Part shown: positions 1 to 7,782 of the stretch, one piece after another
Numbering within the stretch: position 1 is the stretch's first letter
Layout: every line of letters starts with the position of its first letter
Assembly (NCBI GenBank): GCA_910588975.1
Contig: CAJUSE010000032.1
Location: forward strand, 1-21,697
Direction of reading: 5' to 3'
Origin: an uncultured Oscillospiraceae bacterium
Lineage (GTDB): Bacteria > Bacillota > Clostridia > Oscillospirales > Oscillospiraceae
Length of the DNA: 21,697 bases
Made by a program: the position numbers and the translations under genes
Notes under the pieces: generated by a model
What the model saw: the letters and a program-made list of their open reading frames with translations, nothing else
The model's database searches: none
Told to the model about the DNA's origin: nothing

Positions 1-110
1 GGGGACTGCGGTCCCCCTCTCCTTGGAACCCTCCCCGGGCTGTTCTATTTCGGGTTTGTTGGCCTCCGGTCTGCACTGCGTGGCAGGCCTCCGGGCACGG
101 AGAGCAGGGC

Positions 111-1214
111 CTACAAATCTACGACCTCCCCATAGGCGGCCATGACCTGGGGGAGTACCCAGTCCAGGCCGTAGGGCTCCACCGAGCGCTGCCCCTCTGT
201 TCCCAGAGCCCGGCACAGGCCGGGCCGGTGGAGCAGCCGCCGGAGGGCAAGGGCCAAGGCCTGCTGGTCACCGTAGGGGAAGAACAGCCCGCTCTCCCCC
301 TCCCGGAGGAGGTCGGTGTGTCCCTTGACGGCGGTGGCCACCACAGGCAGGCCGGCGTGCATGGCCTCCATGACGTTGAAGGGCAGGCCCTCGCTGCGGC
401 TGGCGGTGACGGCGCAGTCGGCGGCGGCGTACCAGGCCCCCATCCCGCCGGCCTGGCCGGGGAAGATGACCCGGTGGTCAACCCGCAGCCGCCGGGCCAG
501 CTCCTGACAGCTTTTCAGCAGCGCCCCCTGGCCGGGCAGCAGCAGCTTGACCCGGTCGGGCAGCAGGGGCATGGCCCGGATGAGGGTGGCCTGGCTCTTG
601 CGCTGGGAAAATTCGGCGGGGTAGAGGAGGACGAAGTCCTCCCCGGTCAGCCCCAGGTCCTTCCGCAGGGCGGGCCCGCCCCCGGCCTGGGCGTCCAGAG
701 CGGGGAAGTCCACCCCCATGCCGGGGATGGAGGCGATCCGCTTGCCCAGGCCAAAGCGCCGGGCGGTGCGGAGGTCGGCGGCGTTCATGGTCAGCAGCAG
801 GTCGGTGTGGGGGGCGGTGAGATGCTCGGCCTCCATGAGGATGTTGTGGCGCAGGCGGGGGGTATCCTCGTCAAAGAGGTAGCCGTGGCAGACGCAGATG
901 AGCTTGCAGGGGACGCCTGTGGCGGCCAGCCGGGTGAAGAAGGCGGCCAGGGCGGTGTGGGTGATGATGAGGTCATACCTCTCCCGGCGGAGCACCTTCC
1001 GCAGCTGGGCGGCGGCGGAGAAGTTGGCCGGGGCGGTCATGGACTTCTCCAGGGGCAGGTGGATGACCTGCCGGGCAGCCGGAATGTCCATGGGCTGGCC
1101 GCCGCAGGCCACGTCCACCCGCCAGCCCAGCCGGGCGAACTCCCGGAGATAGGGCAGGTGGAAGTGGACGATATGGGAATAGGTGGAGGCGGTGAACAGG
1201 ACCTTCTTTTCCAT
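111..1214 (-). CDS. Family-4-type glycosyltransferase
   Basis: A 367-residue cytosolic GT-B glycosyltransferase that should transfer a sugar from a nucleotide-sugar donor during surface polysaccharide or glycolipid synthesis. The N-terminal acceptor domain begins with a beta strand and a loop (residues 5-20, VLFTASTYSHIVHFHLPYL). The C-terminal donor domain carries FSQRKSQ near residues 202-208 and the retaining GT4 E-x7-E signature EGLPFNVME at 275-283, followed by AGLPVVAT. No membrane segment or signal peptide is visible. The ATG at 1214 follows a GGGAGGT ribosome binding site, and a TTGCCC-17-TATAAT promoter lies upstream. It is divergent from the O-antigen-ligase-like gene, which suggests a shared surface-glycan role. 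Family assignment is firm; the sugar and acceptor cannot be read from the sequence. The 110 bases downstream of its stop hold two copies of GGCCTCCGG but no clear terminator. Confidence 0.88.
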   Translation of the reverse strand: MEKKVLFTASTYSHIVHFHLPYLREFARLGWRVDVACGGQPMDIPAARQVIHLPLEKSMTAPANFSAAAQLRKVLRRERYDLIITHTALAAFFTRLAATGVPCKLICVCHGYLFDEDTPRLRHNILMEAEHLTAPHTDLLLTMNAADLRTARRFGLGKRIASIPGMGVDFPALDAQAGGGPALRKDLGLTGEDFVLLYPAEFSQRKSQATLIRAMPLLPDRVKLLLPGQGALLKSCQELARRLRVDHRVIFPGQAGGMGAWYAAADCAVTASRSEGLPFNVMEAMHAGLPVVATAVKGHTDLLREGESGLFFPYGDQQALALALRRLLHRPGLCRALGTEGQRSVEPYGLDWVLPQVMAAYGEVVDL

Positions 1215-1243
1215 GGGGGACCTCCCGGGTGATAGGTACCTCT

Positions 1244-1272
1244 ATTATACCCCCCTTTTGCCCCGGGGGCAA
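1244..1272 (-). promoter_or_regulatory. Sigma-A-type promoter of the glycosyltransferase gene
   Basis: On the minus strand, TTGCCC (1267-1272) and TATAAT (1244-1249) are separated by exactly 17 bases, about 30 bases upstream of the ATG at 1214. The -10 box is perfect and the -35 matches 4 of 6 consensus positions. Confidence 0.65.
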
Positions 1273-1302
1273 TAGAAAGCTGCGGGACCGGGCGGGGAGA
1301 AA

Positions 1303-1331
1303 TTGACAGATTTCCCTCAGGTTGCTATAAT
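1303..1331 (+). promoter_or_regulatory. Perfect-consensus sigma-A promoter of the O-antigen-ligase-like gene
   Basis: TTGACA at 1303-1308 and TATAAT at 1326-1331 are both perfect and are spaced by 17 bases, with an extended -10 TG dinucleotide (TGC before TATAAT). Transcription should begin near 1338, upstream of the GGGGAGG ribosome binding site and the ATG at 1372. The promoter therefore also rules out the in-frame TTG at 1303 as a start codon, since that TTG is part of the -35 box. Confidence 0.8.
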
Positions 1332-1371
1332 GTATCCATATATCGCTCTTTTTACAGGGGAGGATCCTACA

Positions 1372-3924
1372 ATGCCCAAGAAATCACGCAAAGAACGCAT
1401 GGCCGAGTCCGCCGCCAAGCCGGCCGTCTCCCAGTCCCTCAAGGGGGAGGAGACCGTCCAGGCCCCGGCAGTCCAGCCCAAGCCCACGGAAAAGCCCAAG
1501 ACCCCCGCCAAGCCTGCCCCGACCAAGGTCCCCAAGTGGATGAGCTGGGCGGTGCCTTTGGGGATGTTCGGCTTCCTCCTGGCCACCAGCCTGATGGGTG
1601 GGGGAGCGGCCAAGGGGATCACGCTGACCCTTATTGTGCTGGCGGTGGGCTCCAGCCTGTACCGGCTGCCCTACCTCCGGGAGCGGATGAGCCTGCCCGC
1701 CCTGTCGGTGTGCCTGTGGCTGCTGATGAACGGCCTGTCCATGATCTACGCCGTGTCGGGCTCCTTCGCCCTGCGCTCCTTCCTCTATCTGGCCGCCGGC
1801 TTCTCCATCCTGCTGCTCATTCTGGCCTGGTCCCGGCGGGGAGCGGGCACAGGCCGGGCGGCGGCCACCATCCTGGCCGGGGGCACCGCCCTTGCCAGCC
1901 TTATCAGCATTGATATGCTCTCCACCCACTTCCTCTCCGGCCCCTTCCTGGCCTTTGCCGGCACCTTTACCACCTCCAATGTGGGGCTGGGCACCGAGCC
2001 GGTGGAGGCGGGGGTGCGGATGCTCTCCATCTACCAGAACCCCAACGCCTTTGCCGGCGTGGCCGGCCTGGGGGTGCTGCTGGGTCTGGGCCTTGCAGTG
2101 AGCGCCGGGGACGTGGGGGAGCGCCGGCTCCACCAGGTCTGCCTGTTCCTCAACGCCCTGGCCTTTGTGCTGGCCTTCTCCATGGGCGCCAGCGGCATGA
2201 TCGTGGTGGCCTTTCTGGTGCTGCTGCTGGCCGAGCGCCGGGAGCGGAAGGCCGGGCTGTTCCTGCTGATGGTGGAGACCTTGGTGATCACCCTGGTGTG
2301 TGTGTTCCCCATCTTCCTCACCGCCTTTGACGCCTGGGATGGGGTCCAGCCCATCCCCCTGCTCTGCGCTGTGGGTGGGGCGGCCGCCCTGTGCGCCGTG
2401 GACCAGCTGGTGGGCCAGAAGCTGGCCGCCACCCTGGCCCGGCAGGGCAAGGCGCTGGCCGCCGCCGTGGGGGCCATGGCGGTGGTGCTGGTGGCCTTTG
2501 CCGCTGCCGCCGTTACCCTCACCGGCCCGGCCGACCTCTCCGCCGGAGAGACCCTGCGCCGGGCGGAGTACCCCGCCCCCGGGGAATACACCCTGGAGGT
2601 GGCAGGCCGGTCGGGCGGCGACGTGGAGCTTGGCCCGGACAGCTTCCAGGTGACCATCGAGAGCCAGAACCAGCAGGACACCATGATGCACACCTCCACC
2701 GTCCTCTATCGGGGCAACGCTCAGGGGGCCGCCTTTACCGTCCCCGAGGACAGCATGGTGGTCTACTTCAACTTCTCCTCCAAGGGCGGGGAGGAGCGCA
2801 CCCTGGAGCGGGTCAGCTACACCGGGCCCGAGAGCAAGAGCCTGAAGCTGGAGTACAAGCTGCTCCCCGGCTTCATCGCCAACCGTCTCCAGGGCCTCTT
2901 TGCCAACCAGAACGCCATCCAGCGTACTGTGTTCTTCGCCGACGGCATGAAGCTCTTCCGCCGCAGCCCGGTCATCGGCCTGGGCATCGGCGCCTTTGAA
3001 AACGCCATTTTGGGCGTGCAGTCCTTCTTCTACGAGACGAAATACGCCCACAACCACTATGTGGAGGCTCTGGTCACCACCGGCGTGGTGGGGCTGGTGC
3101 TGTTTGTGGGTATGCTCCTCACCCTGGCTTTGGCCCTGGTGAAGAACCTCCGCCGGGGGAGCGAGGCCCACCCCCTGGCCCCCGCCCTGCTGGCGGCGCT
3201 GGTGTTCATGGCCGCCCATGCCAGTGTGGAGATCGTCTTTTCCTTCTGCTTCTACCTGCCCATGGCCCTGGGGGTGTTCGGCCTTATCTGCCTGTGCGTG
3301 GGGCAGGAGTTGCCCCTCCCCGGCGGGGAGAAGGCGGGCACTGCCCTGGCGGGGACCGCCTGCGTGCTGCTCACCGTCTTTGCCGTGCTGCTCTACCTCA
3401 ATATGAGCATGGCCAAGACCATCTCCGAGCGCAACTACCGGGACCCCTTCCAGGCCCTGGATAAGGCGGCCAAGCTGGACCGCTTTGAGTGGACCACCTA
3501 CACCCTGTCCTATGTCTACGCCGTCAAGGGTATGGAGGAGAGCGACCCCGGCTCCACCGACCCGGCCATCCTGGCCCGGGCCGACGAGCACGCCCTGCGG
3601 CTGGCCGAGGTGAACTCCAACACCATCCCCCGGCACCTGGCCGAGTACTACTTTGTCACCGATCGCCCGGAGCAGGCGGTGGAGATGCTGGAGAAGTATA
3701 TCGACTACACCATGGCCGACAGCCGCACCTGGCAGCAGGCCTTCACCATGCTCCAGACCTACTACGATGTGGACCCGGCCATCGCCCGGGAGGAGACCGC
3801 CAAGCTCTATGGCGAGCTTCAGGCCTGGAACGACGGGCACATGGGCACCCTGACCCTGACCGAGGAGAATATGGACTTCATCATGGCCCAGGCCGGAGTG
3901 TCCTCCGTGGGGACAACAGAGTGA
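1372..3924 (+). CDS. O-antigen ligase/polymerase-like (Wzy/WaaL-type) membrane protein with C-terminal TPR-like region
   Basis: An 850-residue polytopic membrane protein of the O-antigen ligase/polymerase superfamily, expected to join or polymerise lipid-linked glycans on the outer face of the membrane. A basic, Pro/Ala/Lys-rich cytosolic N-terminus of about 48 residues precedes the first membrane segment (WMSWAVPLGMFGFLLA). Many hydrophobic segments follow. A large non-membrane insert (about residues 390-500) resembles a beta-rich extracellular domain. The family's conserved loop is YAHNHYVEALVTTG (about 558-571), with H560 and H562. After the last membrane segments, the final 180 residues look helical and TPR-like (DRPEQAVEMLEKYIDY). 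The start at 1372 is set by GGGGAGG and by the promoter that overlaps the alternative upstream start. It is divergent from a glycosyltransferase and followed by a strong terminator. The exact substrate is unknown. Confidence 0.82.
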   Translation: MPKKSRKERMAESAAKPAVSQSLKGEETVQAPAVQPKPTEKPKTPAKPAPTKVPKWMSWAVPLGMFGFLLATSLMGGGAAKGITLTLIVLAVGSSLYRLPYLRERMSLPALSVCLWLLMNGLSMIYAVSGSFALRSFLYLAAGFSILLLILAWSRRGAGTGRAAATILAGGTALASLISIDMLSTHFLSGPFLAFAGTFTTSNVGLGTEPVEAGVRMLSIYQNPNAFAGVAGLGVLLGLGLAVSAGDVGERRLHQVCLFLNALAFVLAFSMGASGMIVVAFLVLLLAERRERKAGLFLLMVETLVITLVCVFPIFLTAFDAWDGVQPIPLLCAVGGAAALCAVDQLVGQKLAATLARQGKALAAAVGAMAVVLVAFAAAAVTLTGPADLSAGETLRRAEYPAPGEYTLEVAGRSGGDVELGPDSFQVTIESQNQQDTMMHTSTVLYRGNAQGAAFTVPEDSMVVYFNFSSKGGEERTLERVSYTGPESKSLKLEYKLLPGFIANRLQGLFANQNAIQRTVFFADGMKLFRRSPVIGLGIGAFENAILGVQSFFYETKYAHNHYVEALVTTGVVGLVLFVGMLLTLALALVKNLRRGSEAHPLAPALLAALVFMAAHASVEIVFSFCFYLPMALGVFGLICLCVGQELPLPGGEKAGTALAGTACVLLTVFAVLLYLNMSMAKTISERNYRDPFQALDKAAKLDRFEWTTYTLSYVYAVKGMEESDPGSTDPAILARADEHALRLAEVNSNTIPRHLAEYYFVTDRPEQAVEMLEKYIDYTMADSRTWQQAFTMLQTYYDVDPAIAREETAKLYGELQAWNDGHMGTLTLTEENMDFIMAQAGVSSVGTTE

Positions 3925-3984
3925 AATAGGAGGCCGAAAGGGCCCTGCAAACCATACCGCAAACGGGAACATGCCGCACAACGT

Positions 3985-4029
3985 AAAAACCGTCCCGGGG
4001 AAACTCCTTCCCCGGGGCGGCTTTGTTTT
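3985..4029 (+). terminator. Rho-independent terminator after the O-antigen-ligase-like gene
   Basis: A 13-bp stem (3990-4002 with 4008-4020, containing one G-U pair) with a 5-base loop is followed by CTTTGTTTT. It lies 65 bases past the stop codon at 3924. Reading on the minus strand, the A-run at 3985-3989 gives a T-run, so it may also stop transcription arriving from the small membrane-protein gene. Confidence 0.85.
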
Positions 4030-4058
4030 ATGTGTAGAATAAAGAGCCGGTCCTCTCT

Positions 4059-4304
4059 CTAACCACTTCCAAAAAGCGCATGAAAAATTATTAGGATGAA
4101 CAAAGGAGAAAAAAGTACAAATAAAACAATTAAACTAATTTTCCAAGGCCGCCGGACAGCCTTCCAATCAATCTTGCCATCACGAATGCCGTCAGCAACG
4201 GGAAAAATAGAGAAAACGGCAGCAACAATCAAGATAAATATACTTGGACGCAGAGTTAGGAGAAATAAAAGGAAATCAAAGAAGGACAAGAGCCAAGAAA
4301 GCAT
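4059..4304 (-). CDS. Small hypothetical membrane protein, AT-rich
   Basis: An 81-residue protein that I do not recognise. It is strongly hydrophobic, with a first membrane segment spanning roughly residues 2-34 (LSWLLSFFDFLLFLLT, then IFILIVAAVF) and a second near the C-terminus (ISLIVLFVLFSPLFILIIF), joined by a charged loop (DGIRDGKIDWKAVRRPWK). I prefer the ATG at 4304 because AGGGAGGG lies 9 bases upstream of it; an in-frame ATG at 4328 has no comparable site. It begins 40 bases behind the uridine kinase stop and is probably co-transcribed. Base composition is markedly more AT-rich than every neighbour, which suggests later acquisition or relaxed selection. Coding status is likely but not proven. 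Confidence 0.6.
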   Translation of the reverse strand: MLSWLLSFFDFLLFLLTLRPSIFILIVAAVFSIFPVADGIRDGKIDWKAVRRPWKISLIVLFVLFSPLFILIIFHALFGSG

Positions 4305-4343
4305 ATTATCTGTCCCTCCCTGTCTCATTTTGCCCTCGGGGCC

Positions 4344-4961
4344 TTACTTCCTCTCCACGTGGACCCGGATGCGCTCCATGATCATGTCCAGGGCAACCAG
4401 GTTGCGGCCCCCCTCGGGGACGATGAGGTCGGCGTATTTCTTGCTGGGCTCCACAAAGGCCTCGTGCATGGGCTTGACGGTGTTCAGGTACTGGTCCACC
4501 ACCGAGTCCAGGGTCCGGCCCCGCTCCTTCACGTCCCGGACCAGCCGGCGCAGGATGCGCACGTCGGCATCGGTGTCCACAAAGATCTTGATGTCCATGA
4601 GCCTTCGCAGGGCCTCGTTTTCAAAGATGAGGATACCCTCCACGATGACCACCCGGGCGGGGCGGACCTCCACCGTCTCGGCGGAGCGGTCGTGGATGGT
4701 ATAGTCGTAGACCGGGCACTGGATGGCCTCCCCCCGGCGCAGGGCGGCCAGGTCCCGGGCGAAGATGTCGTTGTCAAAGGCGTCGGGGTGGTCGTAGTTC
4801 AGGTGGACCCGCTCCTCGTAGGGCATATCCGAATGACTTTTATAATAGTTGTCGTGGTTGAGGACGGACACGTCCTCCCCAAACCGCCCCTTCAGCTGCT
4901 CGGTCAGGGTGGTCTTGCCCGAGCCGGTGCCTCCGGCGATGCCGATGACCATAACGTCCAT
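4344..4961 (-). CDS. udk: Uridine kinase
   Basis: A 205-residue cytosolic pyrimidine-salvage enzyme that phosphorylates uridine (and typically cytidine) to the monophosphate, using a nucleoside triphosphate. The P-loop GGTGSGKT is at residues 10-17. Family landmarks follow in order: NHDNYYKSHSDMPYEER, YDHPDAFDND, YDYTIHDRS, and VIVEGILIFE, the Walker-B-like strand. Later RILRRLVRDVKERGRT marks the lid/nucleoside region. Length matches bacterial Udk (about 205-215). The ATG at 4961 is chosen because AGGAGAGG ends 6 bases before it; the in-frame TTG at 4965-4967 directly abuts that ribosome binding site. The 5' leader contains a GC-rich inverted repeat near 4988-5009. It is divergent from secG. 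Confidence 0.93.
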   Translation of the reverse strand: MDVMVIGIAGGTGSGKTTLTEQLKGRFGEDVSVLNHDNYYKSHSDMPYEERVHLNYDHPDAFDNDIFARDLAALRRGEAIQCPVYDYTIHDRSAETVEVRPARVVIVEGILIFENEALRRLMDIKIFVDTDADVRILRRLVRDVKERGRTLDSVVDQYLNTVKPMHEAFVEPSKKYADLIVPEGGRNLVALDMIMERIRVHVERK

Positions 4962-5118
4962 ACCCAACCTCTCCTTTGTTATGATGGTCCTCCCCCCGCC
5001 GGGGAGGGATAAGAGCGCTCACTGGAAAGCATTTTACCACACATCTTGGGCTTTTGGTAGAGTGAATTGGCTATTTGTGGGGAAAAATCAATTTTTGCCG
5101 GGAATTTGCAACTCCCCC

Positions 5119-5147
5119 TTGCCTTTTGGCGGAAAATATGCTATGAT
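5119..5147 (+). promoter_or_regulatory. Sigma-A-type promoter of secG
   Basis: TTGCCT (5119-5124) and TATGAT (5142-5147) are separated by 17 bases and lie about 55 bases upstream of the secG start. Confidence 0.65.
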
Positions 5148-5201
5148 AGATTTCCGTTAAAATGATTTTACACGCCTTCGGGCGGAAAGGAACGATGCAC
5201 A

Positions 5202-5429
5202 ATGAAACTGGCTCTGACGATCCTTCTTCTGGTGGTGGACCTTTTCCTTATCGCCGTCATCCTTCTGCAGGAGGGCAAGACCGCCGGCATCAACGGCTCG
5301 GTCTCCGGCGCTGCCGACACCTTCCTGAGCAAGAACAAGGCCAAGAGCCTGGACGCCAAGCTGGCCCGGTGGACCAAGTGGGTGGCCATCGCCTTTGTGG
5401 TCCTGAGCGTGGTCATCTCGCTGGTGTAA
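5202..5429 (+). CDS. secG: Preprotein translocase subunit SecG
   Basis: A 75-residue subunit of the SecYEG protein-export channel. Membrane segment 1 covers about residues 2-21 (LALTILLLVVDLFLIAVILL), followed by the characteristic cytosolic loop QEGKTAGINGSVSGAADTFLSKNKAKSLD, whose G-x-S-G-AA-D-T-F-L pattern is typical of SecG. Membrane segment 2 is at about 56-74. Length is normal for Gram-positive SecG. The ATG at 5202 follows GGAAAGGAA; an ATG seven bases earlier is out of frame. The gene sits directly before RNase R, as in many Firmicutes, but a strong terminator separates the two here. Confidence 0.93.
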   Translation: MKLALTILLLVVDLFLIAVILLQEGKTAGINGSVSGAADTFLSKNKAKSLDAKLARWTKWVAIAFVVLSVVISLV

Positions 5430-5435
5430 GGAACG

Positions 5436-5468
5436 AAAACGCCCTCCCCATGCGGGAGGGCGTTTTTT
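5436..5468 (+). terminator. Rho-independent terminator after secG
   Basis: A 9-bp perfect GC-rich stem (5440-5448 with 5454-5462), flanked by an A-run and a T-run (TTTTTT from 5463), with loop CATGC. It lies immediately after the secG stop. Confidence 0.92.
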
Positions 5469-5533
5469 CTGCCCAAGATGGGGATACTGGTGGTATCCGT
5501 TGTCCATGGGCACATTTGATTCGATTTGCTTTT

Positions 5534-5593
5534 CCACCCTGAAAGGTGGGCGTACCTGGGGGACCATTCTTGAGCGGCAAGAATGGCCCCGCC
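5534..5593. repeat. Interspersed two-hairpin repeat, family A, copy 1
   Basis: A short hairpin (CCACC 5534-5538 with GGTGG 5545-5549) is followed by a second, CCATTCTTG-AGCGG-CAAGAATGG, flanked by G- and C-runs. The same two-hairpin layout, including the identical CCATTCTTG...CAAGAATGG core and loop AGCGG, recurs at 21613-21680. The element ends 16 bases before the RNase R start. An upstream GTG at 5546 that is in frame with rnr lies inside this repeat, which argues against it as the true start. Confidence 0.8.
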
Positions 5594-5608
5594 TTGCACG
5601 AAAGAACC

Positions 5609-7666
5609 ATGAAGAGCAGGAGTGATATTTTGTCCCAGCATACACAAACTACCCTCACCGGCCGCTTTCAGGGGTCGGACCGGGGGTTTGGCTTTTTCCT
5701 CCCCGAGGGGGAGACCCAGGACCTTTTCATCCCGCCCCGGCAGACCATGGGGGCCTGGGACGGGGACCGGGTAGAGGCCGTGTCCGCCGGGGAGGATCCC
5801 CGCCGGCCGGGCAGCCCCACCGCCCGGGTGGTGACCATTCTGGAGCGGGCCAACCCCACCGTCACCGGGGTGGTACGGAAGCTGGACCGGGGGCTCTGGC
5901 TGGAGCCTGACAACCGCCGTCTGCCCGGCCCCATCAAGCTCTCCGGCAAGGCCCGGGTGAAAAACGGCACCCGGGCGGCGGTGGCGGTGAGCCATTACGG
6001 CTCGGCCACCACCCCCGCCCTGGGCAGCCTGGAGCGGGTCTTTGGCCCGGCGGAGGACCTTCCCTCGGCGGTGGAGGCCATCCTCTACCGGGAGGGCATC
6101 GAGCGGCAGTTCCCCCAGGAGGTCCTGACCCAGGCCGCCCAGGCCCCCCAGTCGGTGCCGGCCAATGCCCTGGAGGGCCGGCTGGACCTGCGGGAGGAGA
6201 CCATCATCACCATTGACGGGGCCTCCTCCAAGGACCTGGACGACGCCATCAGCCTGAAGCGGGCGGGGGAGGGCTGGCGGCTGGGGGTCCACATCGCCGA
6301 TGTGAGCGCCTACGTCCCCGCCGGCTCGCCCCTGGACACCGAGGCCCTGAAGCGGGGTACCTCGGTCTACTTCGCCGACCAGGTGGTGCCCATGCTCCCC
6401 GTGGAGCTGTCCAACGGCATCTGCTCCCTGAACCAGGGGGTGGACCGGCTCACCCTGAGCTGTCTCATGACCCTGGACGGCCACGGGGCGGTGAAGGACT
6501 ACACCATCGCCCCCAGCGTCATCCGCTCCACAGAGCGGATGACCTACGGCGACTGCAACGCCCTGCTCTCCGGGGAGGACCCGGCTCTGGCGGAGCGGTA
6601 CCGGAATATCCTGCCCATGCTTCGGGATATGGCCGGGCTGGCCCAGGTGCTGGAGAAGGCCCGCCGGCGGCGGGGGGCGCTGGACCTGGAGAGCCGGGAG
6701 AGCTATATCCTCTGCGACGCAGACGGTATCCCGGTGGACGTGGTCACCCGCACCCCTGGGGTGAGCGAGGGGCTCATCGAGTCCTTTATGCTCATCGCCA
6801 ACGAGACGGTGGCCGCCCATTTGGGCCGGGCCGGGCTGCCCGGGGTCTACCGCATCCACGAGAAGCCCACCGCCGAAAAGACCGAGGCCCTGCGGACCAT
6901 GCTCTCTCCTCTTGGTATCCAGCTGCGTCAGGGGGACAGCTTCGAGCTGCAGAAGGTGCTGGACACGGTGAAGGATACCCCCCAGGCCCCGGCGGTGAGC
7001 ATGATGGTGCTGCGCTCGCTGATGAAGGCCCGCTATGCCCCGGAGGACCTGGGCCACTTCGGCCTGGGGGCCAAACACTACTGCCATTTCACCTCCCCCA
7101 TTCGCCGCTACCCCGACCTTATGGTCCACCGGGTGCTCCACAGCCAGTGGGAGAGGGGCGGGGCCAAGGCCTTGGCCGGGGCCTGCGCCCAGGCCGCCGA
7201 TCAGTCCTCCCGCCGGGAGCTGTCCGCCCAGAGCGCCGAGCGGGACATTGAAAAGCTCTACTTCGCCCGGTTCATGGCCGATCATATCGGGGAGACCTTC
7301 CCCGCTCTGGTGAGCGGGGTCACCCGCCAGGGGCTCTTTGCCACCCTGCCCAGCGGGGTGGAGGGCTTCCTTCCCTTGGAGTGCCTGCCCGGGGGCCGCT
7401 ATCAGTACGACGAGGACCATCTGACCCTCACCGGGCCGGGGGCAAGCTATACCTTCGGCAGCCCCCTGGAGGTGGTCTGCACCCTGGCCGACCCGGCCAC
7501 CGGACGTATCGAGCTCTCCCTGGCCGGCGCTCCGGCTGCCTCCGCCAAGGCCCAGCCCCGGCAGAGCAGGGCCAAGGCCCACGGTGGAAAGCCCCTGGGC
7601 AAGGGCAAGCCCGCCCGCAAAAAGGGCAAACCCGCCATGCACGTGCCCAGGCGGCGGAAGGGGTAA
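5609..7666 (+). CDS. rnr: Ribonuclease R (3'-5' exoribonuclease, RNB family)
   Basis: A 685-residue exoribonuclease that degrades structured RNA from the 3' end. An N-terminal cold-shock/OB domain (GRFQGSDRGFGFFLPE at 19-33) is followed by a second OB region. The RNB catalytic domain carries IDGASSKDLDD (202-212), whose aspartates coordinate magnesium, and later HFTSPIRRYPDLMVHR. A C-terminal S1 domain (FPALVSGVTRQGLFATLPSGVEG) ends in a Lys/Ala-rich basic tail. Compared with family members such as the B. subtilis enzyme, the N-terminal helix-turn-helix region is missing. The start is uncertain: the ATG at 5609 has only a weak site, whereas an in-frame TTG at 5630 has AGGAG 7 bases upstream. 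It follows secG, but smpB, the usual third member of that cluster, is not next to it. Confidence 0.93.
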   Translation: MKSRSDILSQHTQTTLTGRFQGSDRGFGFFLPEGETQDLFIPPRQTMGAWDGDRVEAVSAGEDPRRPGSPTARVVTILERANPTVTGVVRKLDRGLWLEPDNRRLPGPIKLSGKARVKNGTRAAVAVSHYGSATTPALGSLERVFGPAEDLPSAVEAILYREGIERQFPQEVLTQAAQAPQSVPANALEGRLDLREETIITIDGASSKDLDDAISLKRAGEGWRLGVHIADVSAYVPAGSPLDTEALKRGTSVYFADQVVPMLPVELSNGICSLNQGVDRLTLSCLMTLDGHGAVKDYTIAPSVIRSTERMTYGDCNALLSGEDPALAERYRNILPMLRDMAGLAQVLEKARRRRGALDLESRESYILCDADGIPVDVVTRTPGVSEGLIESFMLIANETVAAHLGRAGLPGVYRIHEKPTAEKTEALRTMLSPLGIQLRQGDSFELQKVLDTVKDTPQAPAVSMMVLRSLMKARYAPEDLGHFGLGAKHYCHFTSPIRRYPDLMVHRVLHSQWERGGAKALAGACAQAADQSSRRELSAQSAERDIEKLYFARFMADHIGETFPALVSGVTRQGLFATLPSGVEGFLPLECLPGGRYQYDEDHLTLTGPGASYTFGSPLEVVCTLADPATGRIELSLAGAPAASAKAQPRQSRAKAHGGKPLGKGKPARKKGKPAMHVPRRRKG

Positions 7667-7782
7667 AAGGCCCCGGCTGTTATTTTCCCCGTCAGCATGG
7701 AACTTTTTCGTGCGGGTGCCGTCTAAGCTCTCTGTACGGCCTGAAAAGGGCCTAAATTGCGATAAAAGGAGTTATCACCCCT

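Noticed and set aside
1384..3981. Very long open frame on the strand opposite the O-antigen-ligase-like gene (865 codons)
   Set aside because: Its translation is Gly/His/Gln-rich with no domain, and it mirrors a clearly real membrane protein. It is a high-GC antisense shadow.
5168..7642. Long open frame (824 codons) opposite RNase R
   Set aside because: Low-complexity Gly/Leu/His-rich translation, running through the secG terminator and the family A repeat. The sense strand encodes a full RNB enzyme.
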